A stretch of 64,000 nucleotides of DNA, taken from JBAVVD01 sp049697115 (GTDB lineage Bacteria > Acidobacteriota > Aminicenantia > Aminicenantales > UBA4085). Of this stretch, positions 16,496 through 24,607 are shown one piece after another; the stretch's first letter is position 1; each line of letters starts with the position of its first letter. Made by a program: the position numbers and the translations under genes. The stretch is taken from NCBI GenBank assembly GCA_049697115.1, contig JBAVVD010000029.1, positions 1-64,000 on the forward strand, written 5' to 3'. The notes beneath the pieces are model-generated. The model saw only the letters and a list, made by a program, of their open reading frames with translations. It was not told where the DNA came from and searched no databases.

Positions 16496-16827
16496 TAAGG
16501 AGTCCAGGGAAGGACACCGAGTCTTTTCTTGGATATTTCGCGCTCACACATCTGGCATAAGCCAAATTCGCCTTTTCTGATCCTTCTCAGAGCCTCGTCA
16601 ATCTGGAGCAACTGCTCACGCTCGGCATCCGAGAGGCTTAGAAGAAATTCTTTGGTGTAGGAGCTTTCCGCTTTGTCCGCGACATCCTGAGCCACGTCCG
16701 TCTCTATCTCTTTGCTTTCATTCTGAAACTCGCTCAACTTGCGGACGATCTCCTGCCTTCTGGCCAAGAGCTTCTTTTTGTAGGCTTCCAAATCTCTCTT
16801 TTTCAAGATAGCCCCCTTATTTGGCAT
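16453..16827 (-). CDS. DksA/TraR-type C4 zinc-finger protein
   Basis: This 124-residue protein has an N-terminal coiled coil (about residues 8-75, rich in Lys, Glu and Gln) and a C4 zinc finger, CQMC...CIEC, near 92-116. That is the DksA/TraR architecture, which acts in the RNA polymerase secondary channel in Proteobacteria. FGLCQMCEREISKKRLGVLP is the family signature. The two acidic residues expected at the coiled-coil tip are not obvious, so a true ppGpp-cofactor role is unproven. It overlaps rlmH by 11 nt and comF by up to 43 nt. Confidence 0.85.
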   Translation of the reverse strand: MPNKGAILKKRDLEAYKKKLLARRQEIVRKLSEFQNESKEIETDVAQDVADKAESSYTKEFLLSLSDAEREQLLQIDEALRRIRKGEFGLCQMCEREISKKRLGVLPWTPYCIECQEKAESEST

Positions 16828-17284
16828 ACGATTTTCCTTTCATCATGGATAGAGAACGATAAATTTGTTCCAAGAGAACGACTCGGCTCAACTCATGAGA
16901 AAAAGTCATCTTGGAGAGAGAAAGACTTATGTCTGCTCTTTCCACAATTCGAGAGGCCAGTCCCAGAAAGCCGCCGATAATAAAAGTCAAAGCCCGGGCG
17001 GAATGCACACACCGCTTTTCCATGAAACGCGTAAACTCCCTTGAATTCATCTCTTTTCCTTCATCAAAGAGGCAGACAATATAATCATCTTTCAAATGTT
17101 TTTCAAGCCCCTGGGCTTCAATTTCTTTAATTTTATCGGTCCATCTCTCATTCAAGCCTCGGGCCTCTTGCGTCTCAATCAGCCGACAGGGTACCATTGC
17201 GCAAATTCTTTTTAAGTAAAACTCCTGAAGTCCTCTCAGCTCTCTATTTTTCGTCTTCCCCGGCCATAAAATCTTCACATTCAT
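16817..17284 (-). CDS. rlmH: RlmH-like 23S rRNA pseudouridine methyltransferase, divergent
   Basis: RlmH (SPOUT fold) methylates pseudouridine 1915 of 23S rRNA. The 155-residue protein starting at MNVKILWPGKTK has the right length and the C-terminal LSLSKMTFSHELSRVVLLEQ signature. Two usually conserved features differ. The SAM-binding GGxxG loop reads FIIGGFLGLA rather than GGADG or GGPEG. The protein ends GKSYAK instead of the common YHR/YHK, so the terminal His is missing. It may still be functional, but this should be flagged. A TTG 14 codons upstream is an unlikely start; promoter elements lie at 17342-17370. Confidence 0.78.
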   Translation of the reverse strand: MNVKILWPGKTKNRELRGLQEFYLKRICAMVPCRLIETQEARGLNERWTDKIKEIEAQGLEKHLKDDYIVCLFDEGKEMNSREFTRFMEKRCVHSARALTFIIGGFLGLASRIVERADISLSLSKMTFSHELSRVVLLEQIYRSLSMMKGKSYAK

Positions 17285-17341
17285 AGACATAAAGAAGAAA
17301 TTTCTGAACCGCTCCACTCCGGACAAAAAAATGGTTCATAA

Positions 17342-17370
17342 ACAATAATGATTGCCATAAAAAAAGTCAA
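17342..17370 (-). promoter_or_regulatory. Promoter for the rlmH-dksA-comF run
   Basis: On the minus strand TTGACT (17370-17365), 17 bp, TATTGT (17347-17342). It sits in the gap after rsfS, so these genes can be transcribed apart from the ribosomal operon. Confidence 0.6.
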
Positions 17371-17399
17371 TATGTTTTTGAATGTTTTTGAATATTTAT

Positions 17400-17765
17400 T
17401 CAGAGGGACAATTTGGGAGCATCCCCCCATAATTTCTCAAGAGAATAATATTCTCTGGCCTTCCTGGAAAAAATATGGACAACGAAGCTTCCGTAATCCA
17501 TAAGAATCCATTCGCCGTGAGCTGTGCCCTCCACACCCAACGGTTTTCGATTCACCTTCTTGAGGGCCTGTTCGATCCCCTCACAAATGGCCAGATTCTG
17601 TCTGGAAGAGTTTCCGTGTGTGATGAGGAAAAACTCGGTAAAAGAAGAAATCTCTCTCAAATCCAGAACACAAATGGTCTCTCCTTTTTTGGCCTGGCTG
17701 GCAATAACAGCCGTCTTGATTTCCCGGGAGAGATTCCTTGTCGTCAATTTTTTTCCCCTGTCCAT
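17400..17765 (-). CDS. rsfS: Ribosomal silencing factor RsfS
   Basis: RsfS binds ribosomal protein L14 and blocks subunit joining when nutrients are scarce. The 121-residue protein carries the family blocks VLDLREISSFTEFFLITHGNSSRQ, GVEGTAHGEWILMDYGSFVVHIF and REYYSLEKLWGDAP, spanning nearly the whole length. It follows nadD, its usual neighbour in bacteria, after a 70-nt gap. The start is an ATG with AGGA just upstream. Confidence 0.93.
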   Translation of the reverse strand: MDRGKKLTTRNLSREIKTAVIASQAKKGETICVLDLREISSFTEFFLITHGNSSRQNLAICEGIEQALKKVNRKPLGVEGTAHGEWILMDYGSFVVHIFSRKAREYYSLEKLWGDAPKLSL

Positions 17766-17835
17766 TTTATCCTGCGTCTTTTTCCTCCTTTATCCGCCTC
17801 TTTCTCTTTAAACGGAAAGGGGCGCTCTCCGGTTT

Positions 17836-18507
17836 TTACCGGTACAGTTGATGCTCCTTGATATACGACAGAACGGATTCCTGAAGGAGTCTCCGGATAG
17901 ACCTGCCCTCATGGATTCGGCGCCGGATCTCCGTGGCGGAAATATCAAAGGCTTTGATAGCCAAGAGAAACACGCGATAAGATGAAAACCATTCCTCCAC
18001 AACCTTCTGAGAGGGTGAAATTTCAAAAATATTGTCCCGAATTCTTTCTTGGAGGACTTTCTTCACCTCTTTCAACCGGAAGCCCGGCCGGGAGATGACA
18101 ATAAACAGGCACTGTTCAAGCACACTTTTCCAGTGCTTCCATGTTTCAATCTCCAAAAAGGCGTCTGCTCCGAGAATGAAAAACAGCCACGCGCGGGGAT
18201 AAAGTCTTTTAATCTTGTTCAGGGTGATGATGGAATACGACTTCTCACGGGCATCAATTTCCATTGAACATGGAAGAAACCTTGAGTGCTCCTTGAGAGC
18301 CAGCTCGACCATTCTCAAGCGATGCAGAGGAGAGGCGATACCTTCCATTTTTTTATGCGGGGGGATATAGGAAGGTATGAACAGGATTTTGTCCAAAGAA
18401 AATTTACGCTGGACGAATCCGGCCGCCACCAGGTGTCCCGAATGAATGGGATTGAAGGTTCCCCCGAAAATCCCTATCCTCTCTTTAATTCTCATCAATC
18501 CAGGCAC
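17836..18507 (-). CDS. nadD: Nicotinate-nucleotide adenylyltransferase
   Basis: NadD adenylates nicotinate mononucleotide, so together with nadE in this window NAD synthesis is well covered. The 223-residue protein opens GIFGGTFNPIHSGHL, with the HxGH-type nucleotidyltransferase motif. It also shows FIPSYIPPHK and ISATEIRRRIHEGRSI, a variant of ISSTxIR. The start is taken as GTG 18507, which has GAGG 8 nt upstream; an in-frame ATG lies at 18495. It comes 19 nt after obgE. Confidence 0.92.
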   Translation of the reverse strand: MPGLMRIKERIGIFGGTFNPIHSGHLVAAGFVQRKFSLDKILFIPSYIPPHKKMEGIASPLHRLRMVELALKEHSRFLPCSMEIDAREKSYSIITLNKIKRLYPRAWLFFILGADAFLEIETWKHWKSVLEQCLFIVISRPGFRLKEVKKVLQERIRDNIFEISPSQKVVEEWFSSYRVFLLAIKAFDISATEIRRRIHEGRSIRRLLQESVLSYIKEHQLYR

Positions 18508-18526
18508 TTCCGGTTCCTCTTCTCTT

Positions 18527-19537
18527 TTATTCCTGTGGACATCTTTCCAATGCCGCGGATAGCGCCGTCACAAGCGGCTTCAGGCCCTTTTCCTTTAATG
18601 CCGAAATGGCAAAAAAGGGAAGCCCCTCTTTTCTGGCCAATTTTTCCAAGGAATGAAGCCTCTTTTTCTCTTCTCCGAGGAGGTCAATTTTATTGGCCAC
18701 TAGAAACTGGTGTTTCTTGGCCATTTTCGGGTTGAAGGCCTTGAGCTCTCTCGTAACGACGTAATAGTCCTCGACAGGATCCCTTTGCGTGTAAGGAGAG
18801 ACATCGATGATATGGGCTAAAAGTTTCGTTCTTTCCACATGCTTGAGAAACCTAATTCCCAGGCCGTGCCCGAGATGAGCTCCTTCAATAAGCCCCGGGA
18901 TGTCCGCCACCACAAAACTCTGCGTCTGATCCACGTCCACAACGCCCAAATGCGGAGTGAGGGTTGTGAACGGATAATCGGCGATGAGCGGTTTGGCGGC
19001 GGAAATTTTGGAGATCAAGGTTGATTTTCCCGCGTTCGGAAAACCCACTAATCCCACATCGGCAATGAGTTTGAGTTCCAGGGAATATTCTTTTTCCTCC
19101 CCCGGCCGGCCTTTTTCCGATTCTCTCGGCGCCTGATGAGTCGGAGTGGCAAAGGACGCATTTCCCCGGCCTCCTCTTCCCCCTTTCGCAGCTAAAAACT
19201 GATGCCCCGACCGGAGAAAATCGAATACAACTTCGCCTTTTCCTATGTCTTTCACTACGGTCCCTACAGGAACGTGGAGGATCAAATCTTCTCCTTTTCG
19301 GCCCTGGCGGTTGTTTCCCTCGCCATGGGCCCCATTTTTGGCTCTGTTTATGGGATGGAAGCGAAAATAGGCCAGGGAGCTCAGTCCTCCATCGGAGATT
19401 AAATAAATACTTCCCCCATCTCCACCTCGGCCTCCGTTCGGCCCTCCTTTTGGGACTCCCCATTCCCTCCGGAAGCTGACGCAGCCGTCCCCGCCTTTTC
19501 CGGCATGCAGGGTGACTTTAACGTGATCAACAAACAT
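18527..19537 (-). CDS. obgE: Obg family GTPase
   Basis: ObgE is an essential ribosome-associated GTPase linking 50S assembly and stress. The 336-residue protein has the glycine-rich Obg fold at 1-158, with many Gly-Gly repeats such as GGRGGDGGSIYLI. A G domain follows: GFPNAGKST (G1), DIPGLIEGAHLGHGLG (G3) and NKIDLL (G4). It lacks the C-terminal OCT extension, as in many bacteria. It lies in the classic rplU-rpmA-obgE order, 152 nt after rpmA. Confidence 0.95.
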   Translation of the reverse strand: MFVDHVKVTLHAGKGGDGCVSFRREWGVPKGGPNGGRGGDGGSIYLISDGGLSSLAYFRFHPINRAKNGAHGEGNNRQGRKGEDLILHVPVGTVVKDIGKGEVVFDFLRSGHQFLAAKGGRGGRGNASFATPTHQAPRESEKGRPGEEKEYSLELKLIADVGLVGFPNAGKSTLISKISAAKPLIADYPFTTLTPHLGVVDVDQTQSFVVADIPGLIEGAHLGHGLGIRFLKHVERTKLLAHIIDVSPYTQRDPVEDYYVVTRELKAFNPKMAKKHQFLVANKIDLLGEEKKRLHSLEKLARKEGLPFFAISALKEKGLKPLVTALSAALERCPQE

Positions 19538-19689
19538 TTGTTATTGAGTCATAGGGAAGGCCGGAGCCGCAATGGAATTATTTCCTGGCGCCCTCTTCTT
19601 GTGGGAAAAGAGTTTGAAGAGTCCTTCCCCATGAAGTCTGTTTCTTGTGAGCCGGAAATAGTAAACAGTGGTGATTTTATGGCCCTCCG

Positions 19690-19944
19690 CTAGATGGGAA
19701 GAACAGAGACAAATTTGCCACTTCTGCCTTTATCGTCAAACCGGACAGTTCCTGTTATCTTGGCAAATAGGGTGTCATCTTTACCCCTTCCGACATTGAA
19801 TCCTGGCTTAAAAGGGGTTCCTCTTTGGCGAATGAGAATGGATCCTGCCTTTACCTGCTGTCCGCCAAATCGCTTGACTCCAAGCCGTTTGGAATGACTT
19901 TCTCTTCCGTTTCGAGCGCTTCCGCCTGCTTTTTTGTGAGCCAT
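19690..19944 (-). CDS. rpmA: 50S ribosomal protein L27
   Basis: The 84-residue protein starts MAHKKAGGSARNGRESHSKR, the standard bacterial L27 N-terminus, which reaches the peptidyl-transferase centre. RQRGTPFKPGFNVGRGKDDTLF is the family core. No N-terminal extension needing cleavage (the Firmicutes type) is present. It is 12 nt after rplU, with GAAGGAG upstream of its ATG. Confidence 0.97.
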   Translation of the reverse strand: MAHKKAGGSARNGRESHSKRLGVKRFGGQQVKAGSILIRQRGTPFKPGFNVGRGKDDTLFAKITGTVRFDDKGRSGKFVSVLPI

Positions 19945-19956
19945 TCTCCTTCTCCT

Positions 19957-20535
19957 TTATTTTGTTGATTTCTTTGTCTTTGGCTTCGCCTTCTTCGCCG
20001 GCTCTTTTTGGAAGGCCTTCCTGACTTTTGGCTTTGCCTCTTTTTTAGATTTTTCTTTGGCCTTTGGCTCTTTCTTCACTTCCTTTTTTCTCTCGGCCGG
20101 TTGAACCTTTTCCTCGGGGGCTGTTTTCGGCAATGCCTCTTTTTCCGGCTTTTCTTTCAGTGCCGCTTTCTCCTCAGTTTTGACCTCCGCCTTCATTTCT
20201 TTTTTCTTCGGGGCGGTTGTCCTGTCAACAATGATTTCTTCGATCTTGACTTCCAGCAACTGCTGCCGGTGACCTCTGGTCCTCCTGAATTGCTTCCTTC
20301 TTTTTTTCTTGAAAACGAGGATTTTCTCATCCTTAAAACTCTTAATGACTTCTGCCCGGACAACGGCCTTTTCGAGAACGGGAGTTCCGATAAGCGTGGT
20401 CGTTCCGTCTTCGATGAGCAGCACCTGGTCAAAATCGACAGTCTGACCGCTCTGGACGTCGAATTTTTCAACCTGTAGGACATCACCTTCTTTAACAAGG
20501 TACTGTTTTCCACCCGTCTTGATCACTGCAAACAT
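19957..20535 (-). CDS. rplU: 50S ribosomal protein L21 with long Lys/Glu/Ala tail
   Basis: Residues 1-103 are ordinary L21 (MFAVIKTGGKQYLVKEGD, then KRRKQFRRTRGHRQ). L21 normally ends there. Here about 88 more residues follow, made almost wholly of Lys, Glu, Ala and Pro with repeats such as KKEPKAKEKSKKEAKPK. They are likely disordered and highly positive at the end. The reading frame is intact and rpmA follows at 12 nt, so this looks like a real extension. It could bind rRNA, nucleic acid or a partner; no function is known to me. Confidence 0.93.
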   Translation of the reverse strand: MFAVIKTGGKQYLVKEGDVLQVEKFDVQSGQTVDFDQVLLIEDGTTTLIGTPVLEKAVVRAEVIKSFKDEKILVFKKKRRKQFRRTRGHRQQLLEVKIEEIIVDRTTAPKKKEMKAEVKTEEKAALKEKPEKEALPKTAPEEKVQPAERKKEVKKEPKAKEKSKKEAKPKVRKAFQKEPAKKAKPKTKKSTK

Positions 20536-20570
20536 TTTATTACCTTTTTAAACGCAAAAAATGGACATTA

Positions 20571-20599
20571 AATTTAGCACAGGGAAGCTTTTATGTCAA
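20571..20599 (-). promoter_or_regulatory. Promoter for the rplU-rpmA-obgE operon
   Basis: On the minus strand TTGACA (20599-20594), 17 bp, TAAATT (20576-20571). Start predicted near 20564. The leader is only about 30 nt, leaving no room for a ribosomal-protein leader structure. Confidence 0.8.
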
Positions 20600-20723
20600 A
20601 TTGACCCACTATCCGAAATTCGGGTTCTTCCATTTTGTGGAGGGAAGTCGATGTCTTTTTCAGAATGGCTCGGCTCCGCCTCAGGTTTTTCACATCGCTC
20701 CTCGCCGCATCTGGCGCTTCATC

Positions 20724-20752
20724 TTGACAAAAAAGGCTCTATTCTCTACCTT
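20724..20752 (+). promoter_or_regulatory. Promoter for tRNA-Val
   Basis: TTGACA (20724-20729), 17 bp, TACCTT (20747-20752). Start predicted about 25 nt before the tRNA. Confidence 0.65.
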
Positions 20753-20783
20753 AGTAATGCTTCTTCGCGCGGAATCCGTCAAT

Positions 20784-20858
20784 GGGCGGTTAGCTCAGCG
20801 GTAGAGTATCGGTCTTACAAACCGGGGGTCGCAGGTTCGAGCCCTGCACCGCCCACCA
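20784..20858 (+). tRNA. tRNA-Val (anticodon TAC)
   Basis: A cloverleaf folds with acceptor GGGCGGT/ACCGCCC, D arm GCTCAGCGGTAGAGT, anticodon loop CTTACAA and T arm GCAGGTTCGAGCCCTGC. The 3' CCA (20856-20858) is encoded. The anticodon UAC reads valine codons. Confidence 0.96.
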
Positions 20859-20927
20859 GTTTATTCACTAAAGATGGTCGGCTGGGAAAAATCATAAGTA
20901 ATTAAATGTTTCAAACCGAATAAATCC

Positions 20928-21902
20928 ATGGAGCCTCTGAAATTACTCTATCTTTCCCGCGCGGATGTGGAACGCGTGGCGCTGGACATGCCCAAAGTCT
21001 TCGAACTCCTGGAGGCCGCTTTCAAGGAGAAAGGAGAAGGCCGGGTGGAAATGCCGCCCAAACCAGGAATCCATCCCAGGCCCGATGCCTTTGTCCATGC
21101 CATGCCGGCCTATATTCCAGCGCTCAAATCCGCCGGAATCAAGTGGGTGAGCGGCTTCCCGGAAAATCCCAGGCATGGCCTGCCGTACATCGCGGGGGTG
21201 ATTGTATTGAATGATGCGGAAACAGGACTGCCCTATGCCGTGATGGACTGCACCTGGGTGACCGCCTTCCGCACCGGCGCCGCATCCGCCCTTTCAGCCA
21301 AATATCTTGCCCGACCTGAAAGCAAAATCCTCGGAATCCTGGCCTGTGGCACTCAAGGCCGCACCCATCTCCTGGCCATGAAGGCCCTTTTCCCAATCAA
21401 ACGTGTCTATGCTTATGACATCATTCCCGAGGCCGAAGAGCGTTATGTAGAAGAAATGTCGGCACGGACAGGAATAGAAATCATCGGCGTGAAAAGCGCG
21501 AGGAAAGCCGTCGTGGAGAGCGACATTGTCGTGACTTCAGGGCCGCTGCTCAAACATCCTCGGCCAACCATTGAAAAAGACTGGCTCCGGCCAGGAGCAT
21601 TTGCCAGTGCTGTCGACTTCGACAGCTACTGGAAGCCGGAATCTCTGGCGCAGATGGACAAGCTCAGCACCGATGATAGGACGCAGTTCCGTTATTACAG
21701 GAGTATCGGCTATTTCAAACAAACGCCAGAGCCGTATGCCGACCTGGGCGAGATTGTTGTCGGGTTAAAACCCGGCCGAGAAAATGATCAGGAGCGGACT
21801 ATGGCCGTGAACCTGGGCCTGGCCCTGGAGGATATGGCCGTCGCTCCGGAAATCTTTCGCCGGGCCAAAGAGCGCGGCCTCGGCACCTGGCTTCCCTTAT
21901 AA
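20928..21902 (+). CDS. Ornithine cyclodeaminase / mu-crystallin family protein
   Basis: The 324-residue protein belongs to the OCD/mu-crystallin family: NAD(P)-binding enzymes acting on amino or imino acids (ornithine cyclodeaminase, alanine dehydrogenase, ketimine reductase). MPAYIP and SAGIKWVSGFPENP are substrate-side blocks. DCTWVTAFRTGAASALSAKYL and the nucleotide site GILACGTQGRTHL (near 143) follow. The Asp in ASAVDFDSYW is the likely catalytic region. The GxGxxG is relaxed (ACGTQG). The exact substrate cannot be given. It lies next to, but divergent from, an AroM/DUF1177/permease cassette, hinting at amino-acid or hydantoin-like catabolism. Confidence 0.82.
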   Translation: MEPLKLLYLSRADVERVALDMPKVFELLEAAFKEKGEGRVEMPPKPGIHPRPDAFVHAMPAYIPALKSAGIKWVSGFPENPRHGLPYIAGVIVLNDAETGLPYAVMDCTWVTAFRTGAASALSAKYLARPESKILGILACGTQGRTHLLAMKALFPIKRVYAYDIIPEAEERYVEEMSARTGIEIIGVKSARKAVVESDIVVTSGPLLKHPRPTIEKDWLRPGAFASAVDFDSYWKPESLAQMDKLSTDDRTQFRYYRSIGYFKQTPEPYADLGEIVVGLKPGRENDQERTMAVNLGLALEDMAVAPEIFRRAKERGLGTWLPL

Positions 21903-22019
21903 GCGGAGAAAGTCAGCCAGACACCGGCCCAGAGGCCAGAGATAGAGTCTGGATGACTTATGATTTCCGAAATTCTTTTGATTTCACAAAATCGGCAATA
22001 ATGCGGGCACGATCAGCGG

Positions 22020-22586
22020 TTACTTCTGCATTTTGAGGACAATCCGTGCTTCGGGCGTTCCGGCCCTGGCGATGGTCCGGACATGATCCACCATGCGGCC
22101 GTTGGCGAAATCGAGAAGCAGATAGTATCCTGGATCGCGGACAAACTCCTTCATCTCCACGACCTGGGCCTCACCGTTTCCGAAGACGACCTCGGCCCAA
22201 TCGAACTGGACCTGGCCTGAGACAATCTCGATCCAGAGCTTGGTTCCTGTGTTCTGGCAGTTAAGAGTGAACTCGGTCCAATCCTCTTCCTGGAACAGGT
22301 TTTCGCCGTCTTCCCAGACGAGGAGATCAGAGCCGGGCACCACCGGGATTATGACTCCGGTCCACGCGACAACGGGAAGGAAAATACGCGGGGCCACGCG
22401 ATACGGCCGCAGGATGGGATGGATGACAACGCGGCGCGGGGCCCGGTGAAGAGGAAATCCCCTATGGACAACCACTGTGGTCCGCCGGCGCGGTTTCCGG
22501 CGCTGATCGGCTGCGGCCGGCGTCTCGATGGCCTGGAGCCCGAACAAGACCATAACGAGAATGATCGGGATAAAATGACGCTTCAT
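22020..22586 (-). CDS. Hypothetical secreted protein with basic N-terminal segment
   Basis: I do not recognise this 188-residue protein. It has a signal peptide (MKRHFIPIILVMVLFGLQA, cut probably after PAAA). An Arg/His/Pro-rich stretch follows (RRKPRRRTTVVVHRG, HRAPRRVVIHP), then a hydrophobic strand (PVVAWTGVIIPVVPG). A C-terminal domain of about 100 residues may be beta-rich and contains DWTEFTLNC. GGAGG sits 5 nt before the ATG. It is monocistronic between divergent and convergent neighbours. The role is unknown, probably periplasmic or cell surface. Confidence 0.6.
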   Translation of the reverse strand: MKRHFIPIILVMVLFGLQAIETPAAADQRRKPRRRTTVVVHRGFPLHRAPRRVVIHPILRPYRVAPRIFLPVVAWTGVIIPVVPGSDLLVWEDGENLFQEEDWTEFTLNCQNTGTKLWIEIVSGQVQFDWAEVVFGNGEAQVVEMKEFVRDPGYYLLLDFANGRMVDHVRTIARAGTPEARIVLKMQK

Positions 22587-22839
22587 GATATCCTCCTTAA
22601 AAATAGCTATTGGGCTGCGACCGCTTGGCCTGCAGCTTCTTAGCCAAATTTTCAGCCACGCTTACAAAAAATGTTAAATCATGATCAAAGGGTATGTCAA
22701 GGCATACTTGACTCCCAGATTCGATAGAATTGATAGAACCATAAGCATCGACCGAGAATCCTTCATAACGGTCATAACTTGATCCTTGTCCTCGGTTGAG
22801 GAGGTGAGGCGGGCTATGAATTGGAGAAAACGCTCTCTA
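22587..22839. other. Intergenic region, nothing recognised
   Basis: The 253-bp stretch between two minus-strand genes has no hairpin, promoter or coding pattern I can support. Confidence 0.4.
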
Positions 22840-23784
22840 TCAGGATGTCTTGCCGGGAGTTTTCAGGTGCTCCAGAGAGCCGTAAAGGGAAATGAGTGCC
22901 GCGAACTCCAGAGGGTCATAAAACGGACACGAGCCACGGCCAAAAGCCTTGGCCACTTCAATACAGAACCGGACGGCCATCTCAATATCAAAGACCTGGC
23001 TGGCTCCGGTTGCGCACCCGGGGACTGCTGTCTCTGTGGTTATCGCCACTCCCACGACAGGCGCATGAGTCGCTGTGGCCGGCTGCATGATGCTGTTCAG
23101 GTGATAGATCCCGTTGCCATAGGGGGTGATGTCCTGGGTGGCAATCGGGAAAACAGCAGGCAGTTTTCCTGTGACAACCTGCATGACATCCAATAAATCC
23201 TCGCTGACTCTCAGGACATAGCCATCTTTGACCGTGGGCGAGATGGCGAATCCCCTCTGGTTGATGACGCGGTTTCCCTTTGTCGTGTCCACAGAGAGAA
23301 TGGCTTCCATTTCTCCATCGACCTCATACTTATTCATAACATCGATGGACACCGGTGATCCCATAAATGGAACCGGCTCATGAGGGATAATCGGGGAACG
23401 GGGCGAAAGATGGGTGGCCATAATCACGTCACCTGTCAGGGCATCTCCCCGACTTCTCATCTCGACGATTTTCAGAGCGCAGGCAAGGGCCGTGATGGCT
23501 CCGTCCGCATCCGAGACAAGCCCGATTTTGTGCGGCCGCGCACCAATTCCGCCCAGGCGGCCGATAATCCCAAGGATAGGAGCCGGCGTCTGCCTGGATT
23601 TTGCCCTCTTTCCTTTTATCTTTATCTTGATGAATTGAGTTTCCCCCTGCTCACCCTTGACCCTGTGGGATTCCATCTCCGAAGGATGCAGCCCACGGCA
23701 TTTAAAAATCTTTTTCAGCTCCGTCATATCAATATCCGGCCGGTCCAAAAAATCATAGATTTCCATGACTTGTTTTAAGGCCAT
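22840..23784 (-). CDS. DUF1177 family protein
   Basis: This 314-residue protein matches the uncharacterised DUF1177 family, recognised by MEIYDFLDRPDIDM at the N-terminus, IGRLGGIGARPHKIGLVSDADGA, and MATHLSPRSPIIPHEPVPFM. Conserved His and Asp residues (SDADG, THLSP, HEPVPFMGSP) suggest a metal-dependent hydrolase-like site, but the function is not known to me. The start at 23784 is preferred because GGGAGG lies 6 nt upstream; a Met 11 codons earlier has none. It is the last gene after AroM and a permease, which suggests a shared pathway. Confidence 0.8.
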   Translation of the reverse strand: MALKQVMEIYDFLDRPDIDMTELKKIFKCRGLHPSEMESHRVKGEQGETQFIKIKIKGKRAKSRQTPAPILGIIGRLGGIGARPHKIGLVSDADGAITALACALKIVEMRSRGDALTGDVIMATHLSPRSPIIPHEPVPFMGSPVSIDVMNKYEVDGEMEAILSVDTTKGNRVINQRGFAISPTVKDGYVLRVSEDLLDVMQVVTGKLPAVFPIATQDITPYGNGIYHLNSIMQPATATHAPVVGVAITTETAVPGCATGASQVFDIEMAVRFCIEVAKAFGRGSCPFYDPLEFAALISLYGSLEHLKTPGKTS

Positions 23785-23899
23785 TGTGCCCTCCCAAAAA
23801 AAGGATTCTTTCTCCATGCACCGTCCGAACGGAGAAACTGCCCTTAAAATCCAGCCCGTTTACCAGCCTTCGGAAAATGCTTCGATTCACCGCTTCCGA

Positions 23900-24586
23900 T
23901 TATATCAATTCATTGATTGTTCTTGCTAAAATCGACCTGGGCAGAAGGACCGGCCGGCCCATCATCTGCCTGACTTTTTCTTTCACACGAATTGAATAGC
24001 CGATACAATCCAGGACGACCAGCGCCGGATTCTCCCTTTGGATGCGCATCAGGCTTTTCTCAATTTCTGGAGAATCGAGATACGGATTCAAATCTTCCAC
24101 GACCACTTCAAAGCCTGTCTTTTCCCATTTTTCCCTCGCGTATTTCTTCTGCTCTTCTAAAGGAACGAACACAGCCAGTTTCCCGCTCTCCAGGAGGGAA
24201 AGGACGGAATGGAATAGAATCCGGTAGGGAAAAAGCAAAAGGCCGTCGGATTTGATTTCAGGAAAATTTTCCGTGCAGAGAAAGGCAATGGCCTGAGCCC
24301 CTTCTTCTTCCAATTTTTCGACCTGTTTTTGAATAAGCGGAAGAATTTTTCTCCTCCCCACCACAACCGATGATCCCATTTTGAGCCTGGTGATTAAAGG
24401 GAAGTCGTCTTTCTCAGGCCGCAATCCGGTGATTTCTTCGTCAGAAATGCCGTCGAGAGCTCCTCTCTCCAGGATTTCAATCTCAGGGCTGAGAAGGACT
24501 GAAATCTCATCAAAGACATCATCCCGGGGAGATTGGCCGATGGTGACAAAGCCAAGTTTCCTGATTCCCAGGGACACTTTACTCAT
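23900..24586 (-). CDS. AroM family protein
   Basis: This 228-residue protein has the AroM signatures LGFVTIGQSPRDDVFDEI at the N-terminus, ERGALDGISDEEI, and VVLDCIGYS near the C-terminus. AroM is related in fold to the Asp/Glu/hydantoin racemase superfamily and its role is unsettled. Two cysteines near the expected racemase positions (FLCTEN and LDCIGY) support a racemase-like site. It lies 21 nt after the permease stop, in one operon, and upstream of DUF1177. Confidence 0.85.
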   Translation of the reverse strand: MSKVSLGIRKLGFVTIGQSPRDDVFDEISVLLSPEIEILERGALDGISDEEITGLRPEKDDFPLITRLKMGSSVVVGRRKILPLIQKQVEKLEEEGAQAIAFLCTENFPEIKSDGLLLFPYRILFHSVLSLLESGKLAVFVPLEEQKKYAREKWEKTGFEVVVEDLNPYLDSPEIEKSLMRIQRENPALVVLDCIGYSIRVKEKVRQMMGRPVLLPRSILARTINELI

Positions 24587-24607
24587 TTCTTGATTTCCTA
24601 ATCCTCG

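Noticed and set aside
21917..21952. CCAGAC/GTCTGG hairpin between the OCD-like gene and the convergent secreted-protein gene.
   Set aside because: Only 6 bp with a long loop and no T run; too weak to call.
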